Source: JBDREF01 sp043820045 (GTDB lineage: Bacteria; Planctomycetota; Phycisphaerae; Sedimentisphaerales; Anaerobacaceae). From it: a stretch of DNA of 39,239 nucleotides. The DNA is taken from the NCBI GenBank assembly GCA_043820045.1, contig JBDREF010000292.1:1-39239 (forward strand), given 5' to 3'. This document shows, in pieces, positions 1 through 9,000 of the stretch (positions within the stretch are counted from its first letter, which is position 1; each line of letters starts with the position of its first letter). The notes under the pieces are model-generated. The model was not told where the DNA came from. It did not search any database and saw only the letters and a list, made by a program, of their open reading frames with translations. Position numbers and translations under genes: made by a program.

Positions 1-29
1 GTCTAACATTTTCAAACCTCATCAATATT

Positions 30-55
30 ACTATGTGAGAATATACTCACGTAGT
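30..55. repeat. Inverted repeat (10-bp arms, 6-nt loop)
   Basis: The arms at 30-39 and 46-55 pair over 10 bp with one T-G wobble around the loop AATATA (core GTGAG/CTCAC). It lies about 90 bases downstream of the CcdA-like gene. Neither strand has a T-run after it, so it is not a classical terminator. It could be an operator, an mRNA 3' end stem or part of a dispersed repeat. Confidence 0.35.
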
Positions 56-143
56 TGATAAAAGTTCAAGAGTAATCCGGAAATTTTCTGCGATTATTCT
101 GACGATGCCGTTTTTTTGATATAAGCCGCGAAGGCTCCGGGCT

Positions 144-857
144 TTAGAATGTTGCCAGGAAATAAAAGCCGGCAAGGATAAGTAAAGCTCCGGCTATGAT
201 TCTTATTGCGGTTTCGGTTCTTTTTGCCTTTATCGCCGATTTGCCGAAAGAGACACCCAGCATAATCAGAGCCAGCGGCAGGCTGAAACCCACTGCGTAG
301 GCCGCCATTATACACATCCCCCATAATGTGTAGCCTTGCAACACCGCCACCCCCAACACGATAAAAATTCCGGGATTACAGGCGAGTGACGCCACGCTGA
401 CTCCTCCTCCCATAACCAGTCCAAATGCTGCTGCGCCAAGGAATCCTTTCGGTCGGGCACCGGTACCGGTCGTTTTGGCTGGCAGTTTGAAGGGTAATAA
501 CTTGAGCGCAGTAAGGCCGACAAAGATCGCAATCAGCCCAGCAAACACTTTCCAGTATCTTCCCATCATGTCCTGGGCCACCTGCCCTATGAAGCCCGCC
601 ACAGTGCCAAGAATAACAAGCGCTATGGTTGTGCCCAACATGAAGAAAAGGGCGGCAAGAAACTTTGCCCGGCGATCGCCGTCATCCCGCGTGCCCGAAT
701 ACCCTACTATCGCGCCCAGCAGGGGCAGAGTACAGCAGGCACTTGCAACCGCGCTGGCCAGTCCGAGAACAAATGCCAAGGGCAGGGCCACGGGCCGGAA
801 TCCGACTTGTTCAAGTACGGCCTTGGCCCACTGCATTATCGATTGAATCCATTCCAC
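144..857 (-). CDS. CcdA/DsbD-like membrane thiol transporter (ArsG/CcdA superfamily)
   Basis: The 237-residue protein has about six hydrophobic segments. It carries the two Cys signatures of the CcdA/DsbD transmembrane domain: C42-T-L-P45 (with C41 beside it) in the first segment and C160-N-P162 in the fourth. Known CcdA proteins use this pair to move reducing equivalents from cytoplasmic thioredoxin across the membrane. The related ArsG proteins of the same superfamily act in organoarsenical efflux. The start is GTG at 857; an ATG five bases further in is out of frame. It is the last gene of the ArsR-headed operon, 18 bases after the CC-rich thioredoxin-like gene, so its likely job is to keep that partner or another extracytoplasmic Cys protein reduced. 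The fold assignment is firm; the substrate is inferred. Confidence 0.75.
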   Translation of the reverse strand: MEWIQSIMQWAKAVLEQVGFRPVALPLAFVLGLASAVASACCTLPLLGAIVGYSGTRDDGDRRAKFLAALFFMLGTTIALVILGTVAGFIGQVAQDMMGRYWKVFAGLIAIFVGLTALKLLPFKLPAKTTGTGARPKGFLGAAAFGLVMGGGVSVASLACNPGIFIVLGVAVLQGYTLWGMCIMAAYAVGFSLPLALIMLGVSFGKSAIKAKRTETAIRIIAGALLILAGFYFLATF

Positions 858-875
858 TTTTCTTGCTGAACTCCA

Positions 876-1628
876 CTATGGGCATGAAGCACCGCTGCCC
901 GGCGGACAGCAGCCTGAACTTGGCCTCGATGCAGTCACAAAGGCCTGGACCAACTTCGTCTCAGTGATCTGGTCCGCTGAAACTCCGCTCACTCCGCCAC
1001 CTTTTACCATAGCAAGCACACAGGGGACGGACAATTGCTTTGTTAAGGTCGCATAATTGGGTGCGCCATGCATAAGTCTGAAAGCGGAGACGCGAGTTCC
1101 ACTGGTTTGGATCCTTTTGGCGGCTGCTTCGATCTGTTTGATTGCAGCTTGGTTGCCTTCTCGGTCGTCGGCGGCAAGAAGGATGAAAACAGCATCAGTG
1201 TCTGCCGCCACCTTGTTGAGTGATGCTAAGGAATCCAGTTCAGGCCCCCATAAAGCGGGTGAAGCTTTGTCAGGAACGTCTTTCTCTGTATTTTCATTGA
1301 CCACTGCAGAAGTCTCTGTGTCACCCCTTGATGCCGTCAGATCTTGTGTCGTGGCTTCAGCTTTTAGTGGCGAAGGAGTGTCCTGTATGACCTCAGGCTG
1401 GATTGCAGCGAACGTATCCTGTCCCTGCTCTGTCGACGAATCTGACTTTCTGATGATTGACCGCGCCAAAACTGCCCCGGCTGCAACCACGATAAGGATA
1501 AACACCGCAATCTTCCAGTTCTTGCCCCCGCCATCAGAGCCTGACGGGCAGCAACTGCCTCCGTCACAGCATGTTTGGAGGTCACCGGCTTTTTTCTGGC
1601 TTCCAGCCTGTTCTTTGTCATCGTTCAT
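876..1628 (-). CDS. Membrane-anchored thioredoxin-like protein with terminal CC clusters
   Basis: This 250-residue protein has a cytoplasmic N-terminal Cys tract (CC at 20-21 and 26-27), one transmembrane helix (about 38-58), an acidic/Ser-Thr linker (60-125) and a C-terminal domain resembling a degraded thioredoxin fold (about 128-235). That domain keeps a cis-Pro-like loop (S200-V-P-C203) but has no CxxC active site. The tail ends in a second CC cluster (C240, C241, C249). A good Shine-Dalgarno (AAAGGA, 7 bases before ATG) fixes the start. Its place between the P-type ATPase and the CcdA-like gene suggests it binds a thiophilic metal or relays electrons on the outer face. I considered the ArsF family but the CPxC motif expected there is absent. 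Confidence 0.65.
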   Translation of the reverse strand: MNDDKEQAGSQKKAGDLQTCCDGGSCCPSGSDGGGKNWKIAVFILIVVAAGAVLARSIIRKSDSSTEQGQDTFAAIQPEVIQDTPSPLKAEATTQDLTASRGDTETSAVVNENTEKDVPDKASPALWGPELDSLASLNKVAADTDAVFILLAADDREGNQAAIKQIEAAAKRIQTSGTRVSAFRLMHGAPNYATLTKQLSVPCVLAMVKGGGVSGVSADQITETKLVQAFVTASRPSSGCCPPGSGASCP

Positions 1629-1679
1629 TTTAACATCCTTTCGGAAATAAATTAAAATCGAATATGTATCCTGTAATGG

Positions 1680-3653
1680 CTATACACACTGAGAAACATT
1701 CTCTCTCATGGCATTCTCAAAAGTTAGGGGTACGACAGGAAGACTGCCGTTATCGTCGTTCTTCAGTAGCGATCCAGTTTTGGACCACAATAGCAACGTT
1801 GAACTGAAAACGACCGTAATACAGCCTGCCTCTTGGAAAATAACAGCTAATACGGGTGTAAGCATCCCAAAACCTGCAAGGATAAACCCTATTATATTGT
1901 ATATAATGGAAAAGAAGATATTGAGCTTGATACGCAACAAGACCTTTCTGGACATCTCGATGAAATTCACGACCCGCGACAGATCATCATTCATTAGAGT
2001 CACATCTGCTGTTTCAACAGCTACATCTGTCCCTGCTGCCCCCATAGCAATGCCCACATCAGCCAGGGCGAGTGCCGGGGCATCGTTGATACCGTCGCCA
2101 ATCATACCGACAACAAGCCCCTGTTTTTGCAGCTTTTCGACATATTGCAGTTTTTGTTCCGGAAGAAGCTCGGCTTGAAAGTCATCAACTCCGATTTCTT
2201 CTGATACGGCCTTGGCCACATCGCGATTGTCTCCGGTAAGCATCGTAATATTCTTAATGCCCATCGCTTTCAAGGATGCAATTGCACGATGAGTCTCATG
2301 GCGAATCTCGTCGGCAATGGCAATCAAGCCGACCGGCTTCAGATCATTAGCCACAAGAATGGTGGTTCTACCTCGTTCGGTCTGGCGTGAGATTCTCTGG
2401 TCTATGTCCTCGGCAATAATAACACCTTTATCTTGGAGGAATGTGCTCTTGCCGATCAGTATCTTCTTGCCGTCCAACCGGGCGATAACGCCCATTCCAA
2501 TTTCGACCTTAAACTCGTCGGGATCAGGAACCTGAATATCACACTCTCTGGCACGATTCATGACCGATCTGGCTAATGGATGTTCAGAATATTTCTCCGC
2601 TATCGCAGCTAAACGCAATACCTCTTCTTCTGATATGCCGTCAAAGGCAACCACATCGACCACTTTTGGTTTTCCAAAGGTAAATGTGCCTGTCTTATCC
2701 ACAAGGAGAACATCCATCTTTTTGGCCAGTTCCATAAATATCCCTCCCTTAATAAGTACGGCATGGCGGGCCATATTAGATATGCCGGCAGTTACAGCCG
2801 TTGGTGTGGCAATAGCAAAGGCACATGGACAGGCGACCAGTAGAACCGAGACAGCAACTTTGATATCACCAGATGTTAGGAAGGATATTACTGCCAACAC
2901 CAGTACGGTAGGCAAAAACCACGCCGTAAAGCGGTCAGCAAGATTCTGAATCGGAGCTTTTGTTCCCTGAGCTTGCTCTACAAGATGAACAATTTTGGCC
3001 AACGTGGTATCCTGACCAACCTTGGCAGTTCTAATTTCCAGTCGACCTGTTTCGTTCAGAGTTCCACCAAATACCTCTCCACCTTTGAACTTCTCAACCG
3101 GCATTGATTCCCCTGTAATTGGAGCCTGGTTTACACAGCTTTTCCCACCTACTACGATTCCATCAACAGGGATACGTCCTCCAGGTCTGACGACCACAAC
3201 ATCTCCGATCTGAACCTCATCGACCGGCAGAACAACCTCTTCTGCATTCCGGCGTACAGTTGCAGTTTTGGGGGTAAGATCCAACAGATTCCTGATACTC
3301 CTGCGTGTCTTATCAAGCGTGTAGGTTTCCAGTGCACCTGCTACGGCCATAATGAACACAACGACTGCCGCCGCTCGAAATTCACCAACTGCAATAGTAG
3401 CAATAAGAGCAACGGTGACGAACACATTGACGGTTATCCTTCGTTTGAAGATGTCCTTGAAGCCCGCAACAAACCGTAGATACCCGCCGAATAAAGTCGC
3501 AAGAAGCGCTAAGCCCGCGTTCAGCCAATGTAGGCCAATTTCCCAATGGGCCAGGGCCCAGCTTGCCAAGATCATAATACCGACAATGCAGGGGACGATG
3601 CTCAAGACTACTACTTCTCTGTATTTGGCAACGTTGTCATTGCTTTTTCCCAC
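1680..3653 (-). CDS. P1B-type heavy-metal-transporting ATPase
   Basis: The 657-residue ATPase has the full P-type set: TGES (180-183), the CPC transmembrane metal motif (275-277), the phosphorylated Asp in DKTGT (D319), the soft-metal HP dipeptide (358-359), the TGDN loop near 473 and GDGINDAP (519-526). No N-terminal HMA domain is present; the protein starts directly with membrane helices. The penultimate helix has Y585-N586 and the last has S617-S618, which resemble Cu(I)-ATPases; the Lys and Asp typical of Zn/Cd/Pb pumps are not evident. The usual DKTGTLT reads DKTGTFT. It is expected to export a thiophilic metal from the cytoplasm. It sits in the ArsR operon between the small CC protein and the thioredoxin-like gene, both possible metal handlers. 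Metal identity is uncertain. Confidence 0.9.
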   Translation of the reverse strand: MGKSNDNVAKYREVVVLSIVPCIVGIMILASWALAHWEIGLHWLNAGLALLATLFGGYLRFVAGFKDIFKRRITVNVFVTVALIATIAVGEFRAAAVVVFIMAVAGALETYTLDKTRRSIRNLLDLTPKTATVRRNAEEVVLPVDEVQIGDVVVVRPGGRIPVDGIVVGGKSCVNQAPITGESMPVEKFKGGEVFGGTLNETGRLEIRTAKVGQDTTLAKIVHLVEQAQGTKAPIQNLADRFTAWFLPTVLVLAVISFLTSGDIKVAVSVLLVACPCAFAIATPTAVTAGISNMARHAVLIKGGIFMELAKKMDVLLVDKTGTFTFGKPKVVDVVAFDGISEEEVLRLAAIAEKYSEHPLARSVMNRARECDIQVPDPDEFKVEIGMGVIARLDGKKILIGKSTFLQDKGVIIAEDIDQRISRQTERGRTTILVANDLKPVGLIAIADEIRHETHRAIASLKAMGIKNITMLTGDNRDVAKAVSEEIGVDDFQAELLPEQKLQYVEKLQKQGLVVGMIGDGINDAPALALADVGIAMGAAGTDVAVETADVTLMNDDLSRVVNFIEMSRKVLLRIKLNIFFSIIYNIIGFILAGFGMLTPVLAVIFQEAGCITVVFSSTLLLWSKTGSLLKNDDNGSLPVVPLTFENAMRENVSQCV

Positions 3654-3730
3654 AGCAAGAATCTCCTGCCCGATCGAAATGAAGTGTTCCGCGACTAACG
3701 CTACGTACGGTGGCCGCGATGCTGTATTTC

Positions 3731-3895
3731 CTATCCTTTGTCAGACGCTTCCGCCTTATCCTTGCCGGGGTTTCTTTTGTCATCGTCATCTGAAGGACCA
3801 CAGCAGTTTTCACCAGGGCCACAGCATCCGCCGGTCTTGGTCATAGATTCCCATATCGTAGCCAACAGACCTTTCTTCTTTTTTTTCGTTTCCAT
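3731..3895 (-). CDS. 54-residue double-CC small protein
   Basis: A short open frame starts at ATG 3895, with AGGAG 11 bases upstream, and stops at TAG 3731-3733. The product begins with a Lys-rich stretch (METKKKKK), has a short amphipathic helix, then the core TGGCCGPGENCCGPS with two CC pairs, and ends in a charged tail (DDDDKRN...). Four closely spaced Cys suggest a soft-metal chaperone or sink. The same GCC(x)nCC style recurs at both ends of the thioredoxin-like protein two genes downstream, which supports a shared ligand. It lies between the ArsR gene (about 120 bases) and the ATPase gene (about 77 bases). Its function is inferred from composition and context only. Confidence 0.7.
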   Translation of the reverse strand: METKKKKKGLLATIWESMTKTGGCCGPGENCCGPSDDDDKRNPGKDKAEASDKG

Positions 3896-4016
3896 TTCTC
3901 AGTGACTCCTTAACAAACTTGTTCCCAGCGACACGTAACGATACTCCCTTCAACTCGGTCTCTTGCGCATCCGATTCATCCCTTGTTTCTGGCCACAGAA
4001 CTTTAACACCTGAGTC

Positions 4017-4382
4017 TTACCCTTTCTTGTAACAGACGCACAGCTTACCCCTGTCCAGTTTGCTCACACATTTGGCTTGCTTGCCGTCGGCGACGATTTG
4101 TTTATCTTTGGCTATTGCATTCTGCACCCACTGAACCGCTTCAAGAACACATTGGGGAGCATCTTTGTCGGGCAGGCGGTAATACATCCACCTGCCTTCT
4201 TTGCGGGCCTGAACCAGTCGGGCCTGTCGCAGAATCGACATATGTTTTGAGACGGTGGAGGGCGCTAGGCCCAGCATCTCAATCAACTGACAGACGCAAA
4301 GCTCACCATCCCGGAGCATCATTAGTGCCCTGACCCTGTTTTCGTCCGACAGGGCTCTGGCAATATTCAAAAAAACGAACAT
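4017..4382 (-). CDS. ArsR/SmtB-family metal-responsive repressor
   Basis: The 121-residue protein is a winged helix of typical ArsR length. It shows the N-terminal ALSDENRVRAL signature, the metal-sensing ELCVCQL motif at the start of the recognition region, the helix S-T-V-S-K-H-M-S-I-L and the wing R-K-E-G-R-W-M-Y-Y-R-L. ELCVC-type sites bind As(III), Sb(III), Cd(II) or Pb(II) through Cys thiolates and release DNA. The C-terminus adds Cys residues (KCVSK...LCVCYKKG), a possible second site. The start at ATG 4382 is supported by AGGAG 8 bases upstream. A promoter and a palindrome lie immediately upstream, so self-repression is likely. It heads the five-gene minus-strand operon. Confidence 0.9.
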   Translation of the reverse strand: MFVFLNIARALSDENRVRALMMLRDGELCVCQLIEMLGLAPSTVSKHMSILRQARLVQARKEGRWMYYRLPDKDAPQCVLEAVQWVQNAIAKDKQIVADGKQAKCVSKLDRGKLCVCYKKG

Positions 4383-4394
4383 GGCATTATCTCC

Positions 4395-4420
4395 TATACT
4401 TCTGCACGTAACGAAGTATA
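4395..4420. promoter_or_regulatory. Palindromic operator, probably for the ArsR repressor
   Basis: A 26-bp palindrome has outer arms TATACTTC (4395-4402) and GAAGTATA (4413-4420) with ACGT exactly at its centre; 20 of 26 positions are symmetric. It overlaps the -10 hexamer and touches the Shine-Dalgarno of the ArsR-type gene. That position fits a repressor site that blocks RNA polymerase. Confidence 0.7.
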
Positions 4421-4443
4421 TATAAACAATAATGCCCGGTCAA
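4415..4443 (-). promoter_or_regulatory. Sigma70-type promoter of the metal operon
   Basis: Reading on the minus strand, TTGACC (4438-4443) is separated by 17 bases from TATACT (4415-4420). Each hexamer matches consensus at five of six positions. The expected transcript starts about 25 bases before the ArsR start codon, inside the palindrome. Confidence 0.7.
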
Positions 4444-4540
4444 TCCCAAAATATTCAATTTATTACAATTTTTCTTGTGAATCCTGGCGATTCAAACACA
4501 GCCGAGCTTAGCATGATAGTCTATGACTGAATCCTGCGCC

Positions 4541-5797
4541 CTATTTCGAGGAGGAAACACGTTCCGGCTCGTCGTATTCTATGAGCAGAACCATGCCGGG
4601 CCATTGGACCTCGATGCCGTGATGCTCGGTTGAGCTGTGCGTGTACAATGTGTTCGTGCCGGACCTGATAAGATTCAGGGGAACGTTGAATTCGTCGTAG
4701 CTCAGGTCGTGATTATTGCCGATCGCCCGGACTACCTCCTTATCATTTATGCCGATTTGCTCGGCCGCCACTCCATTCCAGGTGGACATGATGATTCTCG
4801 CAGCGATGGCCTTGTCCGGATTATCGTTCACATCGGCCTTGCACTTGTGTGTTTTGCCCGCGCGGGTTGACCAACCCTTCGGAATATCGTAGGGCTTGTA
4901 CATCCTGACCGTCTTGCTGCGAACGAGCTGGACATTCTCTACCGCCGGCGTCATGCAGCACATGCCGGTCGCATCGACAATCCGAGCCATTATCCTGATG
5001 GGGCGACTCTGAGTCGGAACCCAGGCATTGTTCCACGTCACCTTGTAGGGCTCGGTTACAGCAGTCCCGATATGGCTCTTAATCTCGTTGTACAGGTAGC
5101 GGTAATGCCATTGACGATACTGCCCATCGCCTTCCCAGTTGAAATCCTCGTAGAAACCAATGAAGTCCACTCGCTCAATCGGATTAGGCCCGCCGGCTTG
5201 GGCTTGCAGGACGGCAGAATCACCGATGGTCGAGCCGCGAGACGGTCTTGTAACCTGTCCGGTGGGATGCGGCTTGGAACTGTCATAATAGACCCTGAAT
5301 GTTACGCCGTACAGAATCCACTGAGGCCACCACCCTCCCAGCGCAGTGCCTCGGCTGCAGATGAATTCAAATGTGTTATCGCCCCGCTTGAGATTACCCG
5401 GAGGAATCTGCACGCAGGGGTAGCGCATATACTGGTACTCGTTATCAGGCGGACCCTGGCCCGCGTCGCCCGGAATCAACGACGGTTCGGGAATTGGTAT
5501 CCACTGGTTTGCGTTGACTCGAATCTTCTTGCCCACAGTTCCGGCGTGACACAGCAGCATCTCAAGATACGCTTCGACTTTTACTGCACCGTCCAGGTCG
5601 TCTATGCGAACGGTGTTGACGGAATTGGGCAGGAATTCTTTTGCCCCTTCGGCCGTAGCGTCCGGGCCGGTTACTCGCTGCCATTTTCCATCCGGCCGCC
5701 ACTTATATTCGCGAAAGATGTCGCCGGGCCCCGGTTCCGCCGAAGCCCACGAGACCATACACACGGCCAGCACAATTATTTCGATAATTCGCTTCAT
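4541..5797 (-). CDS. Secreted protein of unknown function
   Basis: I do not recognise this family. From ATG 5797 the product is 418 residues and begins with a clear signal peptide (MKRIIEIIVLAVCMVSWASA, cleavage near the ASA-EPG junction). AAGGAG lies 7 bases before this ATG, which makes it a better start than the longer frame from 5830. The mature part is rich in Trp, Tyr and Asn. It reads as two or three beta-sandwich segments: an N-terminal part (about 50-170) ending in GDNTFEFICSRGT, a central Ig-like stretch containing a D-F-I-G-F-Y-E-D motif, and a C-terminal part with a second 'SGTNTLYTHSSTEHHGIEV' element. The repeated 'G(D/T)N(T)' patterns resemble carbohydrate-binding or accessory domains. 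It is divergent from the GH106 gene, so it may act on the same polysaccharide. Confidence 0.6.
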   Translation of the reverse strand: MKRIIEIIVLAVCMVSWASAEPGPGDIFREYKWRPDGKWQRVTGPDATAEGAKEFLPNSVNTVRIDDLDGAVKVEAYLEMLLCHAGTVGKKIRVNANQWIPIPEPSLIPGDAGQGPPDNEYQYMRYPCVQIPPGNLKRGDNTFEFICSRGTALGGWWPQWILYGVTFRVYYDSSKPHPTGQVTRPSRGSTIGDSAVLQAQAGGPNPIERVDFIGFYEDFNWEGDGQYRQWHYRYLYNEIKSHIGTAVTEPYKVTWNNAWVPTQSRPIRIMARIVDATGMCCMTPAVENVQLVRSKTVRMYKPYDIPKGWSTRAGKTHKCKADVNDNPDKAIAARIIMSTWNGVAAEQIGINDKEVVRAIGNNHDLSYDEFNVPLNLIRSGTNTLYTHSSTEHHGIEVQWPGMVLLIEYDEPERVSSSK

Positions 5798-5829
5798 TGT
5801 GAATCTCCTTGCCATTAACTTCACGCGCA

Positions 5830-5858
5830 AGGATACAGTCTGCGAATCCTGTTTTCAA
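5830..5858 (-). promoter_or_regulatory. Candidate sigma70 promoter for the secreted protein gene
   Basis: On the minus strand, TTGAAA (5853-5858) is followed by 17 bases and TATCCT (5830-5835), ending 32 bases before the ATG at 5797. The match is 5/6 and 4/6. Confidence 0.45.
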
Positions 5859-5926
5859 GCCCTTTCCAAATTCCGTTCCCGGCGATAGCAAGTTTTCCGG
5901 TATTCGTCTGCCCTTGAGATTTTGTT

Positions 5927-5955
5927 TTGACCGGGACAACAGTCTTGATTATGTT
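5927..5955 (+). promoter_or_regulatory. Candidate sigma70 promoter for the GH106 gene
   Basis: TTGACC (5927-5932), 17 bases, then TATGTT (5950-5955), about 90 bases before the start codon at 6047. The match is 5/6 and 4/6. The leader would be about 85 bases. Confidence 0.4.
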
Positions 5956-6046
5956 ACACAACGCTGTTCAGATAGAATGTGTGAGTATGGCAACTGAAAA
6001 ACTTTCGTTATTGTAGTCTACGTGATATGTTGGAAGGATCGTGGCG

Positions 6047-9000
6047 ATGTTGCACAAATCTCGGCTTGTTTCGATACAGGTAATCATAATCTCCCTCTTG
6101 CTGCTCACTGGGAAAATCGAGGCCCAGACCCCAGCCTATTCGACCGGCACGGAAAACAGCTCTGCCCGGAATACAGCTCTGGCACGCGGCTTTGCCAACC
6201 CGCCTTCGCCAGCCCGGCCCGCCGTATATTGGGTCTGGGTAAACGGCCTTACCAACCGCAAACAGCTCACGTACGAACTCGAGCAGATGAAGGCCAAGGG
6301 AATCAGTACGGCCTACATATTCGACGTCGGCGCTCGCGATCCCGCGGGCATTGTACCGGCGGGTCCGGCTTTCATGGGGCCGGAATCGGTCAAGGCAATC
6401 GGCTACGCAGTCAGGGAAGCCACCCGCCTGGGAGTGGAAATCGGCATCGTAACCTCAAGCAGTTGGAATTGCGGCGGCCCGTGGGTCAAGCCCGAGCATG
6501 CGAGTATGGGGTTGTACCACTGCCAAAAGACTGTCAAGGGCCCTGTCAAATTATCCGAAGTCCTGCCCTTTCCGACGATCCCAAAGCAGACGCCCAAAGG
6601 AGCCAACGGACTGCCTCTGTATTATAAAGACGTGGCGGTCATGGCAGTCCCCGACGCCAAACCGCTTGCCGACCCCGAGGCAAGCTTGTCCTCGGCCGGT
6701 GCGCCGCCGGCCATTATCGAGGACGTAAACTCGATTGTGAATCTGACCGAACACATAGATAAGCAGGGACGCCTGGAGTGGCGCGTTCCGGCGGGCACGT
6801 GGACAATCATGCGATTTGTCTGCGCAAACACAGGGGCAACGTTGAAACTGCCCAGCCCTGCTTCCGAAGGGCTTGCGATCGACCATTTTAGCTCCGAAGC
6901 CACGAAAGCACATTTCGACTACCTTATTAGCCGCCTGCGGGCCGAACTCGGGGATTTCGAAGATACCGCTCTGAAACACGCGTATGTGTGCAGCTATGAA
7001 CTGAGTGGCTCGACCTGGACGCCCGATTTTCTGGAAGAATTCAAAAAACGCCGCGGCTACGACATGACCATGTATCTGCCGGTGCTCTCCGGCTCAATCG
7101 TCCGGGACCGCGATGTCAGTGAGCGATTCAATTATGACTTCCGAAAGACCCTGGGAGACTTACTGGTCGATGCCTTCTACAAAACTGCCAGGGAAATATC
7201 GAACCGGAATGGCCTTCTGCTCTGCGCCGAGGCGGGCGGGCCCGGGCCGCCCCTGCACCAGGTTCCCGTAGATGCGCTCAAGGCGCTCGGTGCTCTGGAT
7301 ATTCCGCGAGGTGAATTCTGGAAGGAGCACAACGTCTGGGTCGTCAAGGAAACCGCCTGTGCCTCGCACATTTATGGCAAGAAAATCGTGGACATGGAAA
7401 GCTTCACGAGCTGGCGACACTGGCAGGACGGCCCGTTCGAACTCAAGCCGATAGCCGACCGCGCGATGTGCGGGGGTACGAACCACTTTACCCTCCACAC
7501 TTCTGCGCACAATCCGCCTGATGCGGGACTGCCGGGCTGGGTATATCACGCCGGAACCCATATCAACTCGAGTCTGGCGTGGTGGCCCAAGGCCAAGCCG
7601 TTCATCGATTACCTGTCGCGATGCAGTTATCTTCTGCAGCAGGGTCTCTTCGTCGGCGATGTGTGCTACTATTACGGCGACCAGGGATTCAACTTTGTCC
7701 CGCCGAAGCATGTCGACCCGTCGCTGGGATACGGCTACGACTACGATGTCACCAACGCTGAAGTGATCCTGACGCGCATGAGCGTTGACGGCGGCAGGCT
7801 CGTCTTGCCCGACGGTATGAGCTACGAGCTGCTGGTTCTGCCCGACCGGGACGACATGGACCTGCAAGTTCTGCGAAGAATCCAGGAGCTGGTCAGGACC
7901 GGAGCTACTATTGTCGGACGCAAACCCACCAAATCCAACGGCCTGACGGGATACCCCGGGCGCGATGAAGAGGTTCGAAGGCTCGCCGATAGCATGTGGG
8001 GGCCTTGCGACGGCGCAGATGTAAAGGAACATCAATACGGCGACGGCAAAATCATCTGTGGCCGCAGTCTGCGCGAGATCTTGCAGGGCCGAGGCATAGG
8101 ACCGGACTTCAGCTTCACCTCCCGCAACGGCCAAGAGGCCGACCTGGACTATATCCACCGCCGGACAGAGAACGAAGACATCTACTTTGTAAGCAACAAA
8201 AACATGCAGTGGACAGACGTTGACTGCATCTTCCGCGTATCCGGCAAAGCGCCGGAACTGTGGGACCCCGCTACTGGTCAGATAAGCGGACATCTCGTTT
8301 GCAATTCGGCCGAAGGCGGGACCAAAGTACCCTTGCGGCTGCCTCCCGCCGGGTCGGTATTCGTCGTTTTCCAAAATGAAACCAGAGGAAACCATATCGT
8401 CTCCATCAGCAGGGATCCCGCTTCGATAGAGCTTCTGAGTATTGGCCGCGACGACGTCAATCTGCGGGCATGGAAGAACGGGACATATTTTATCAAGAGC
8501 GCCCGCGGCCGCCAAATAAGAGCTGACGTTGACGACGTGCCGGCGGTACAGGAAATCACGGGCCCCTGGGAGGTTCGATTCCCTGCCGGCTGGGGCGCCC
8601 CGCCATCCAGAGTCTTTGACGAACTGATTTCATGGACGGCCGATTCCGAGGACGGCGTAAAATACTTTTCGGGCGTTGCCACATATTACAACCAGTTCGA
8701 CCTTTCCGCAGACCAGTTGCAAGCGGGCCGGCGGGTTTACCTGGACCTCGGCCGCGTGCGATTCGTCGCCGACGTCTATCTGAACGGCAAAAACCTCGGT
8801 ATTCTCTGGAAGCCTCCTTTCAGGATGGATGTCACCAGTGCGGCAAAGCCGGGCAGAAACAAACTTGTGATCGAAGTCGCCAATACGTGGTCGAACCGTC
8901 TCGTCGGCGACGCCAATTCGCCGGAAGGCCAAAGGTACTGCCGAACGAACATGACCCATTCGCTTACGTGGGAAATGCCGTGGAAGGATACGCCATTACT

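Noticed and set aside
81..146. Rho-independent terminator after the CcdA-like gene
   Set aside because: A weak AAGCC/GGCTT stem exists, but on the minus strand it is followed by an A-run, not a T-run.
876..1628. Assignment of the thioredoxin-like protein as ArsF
   Set aside because: The CPxC redox motif expected in that family is missing; only a cis-Pro-like loop with a single Cys is seen.
7160..8515. Minus-strand open frame of 451 codons
   Set aside because: It lies wholly antisense to the GH106 gene, with no motif, signal or ribosome-binding site.
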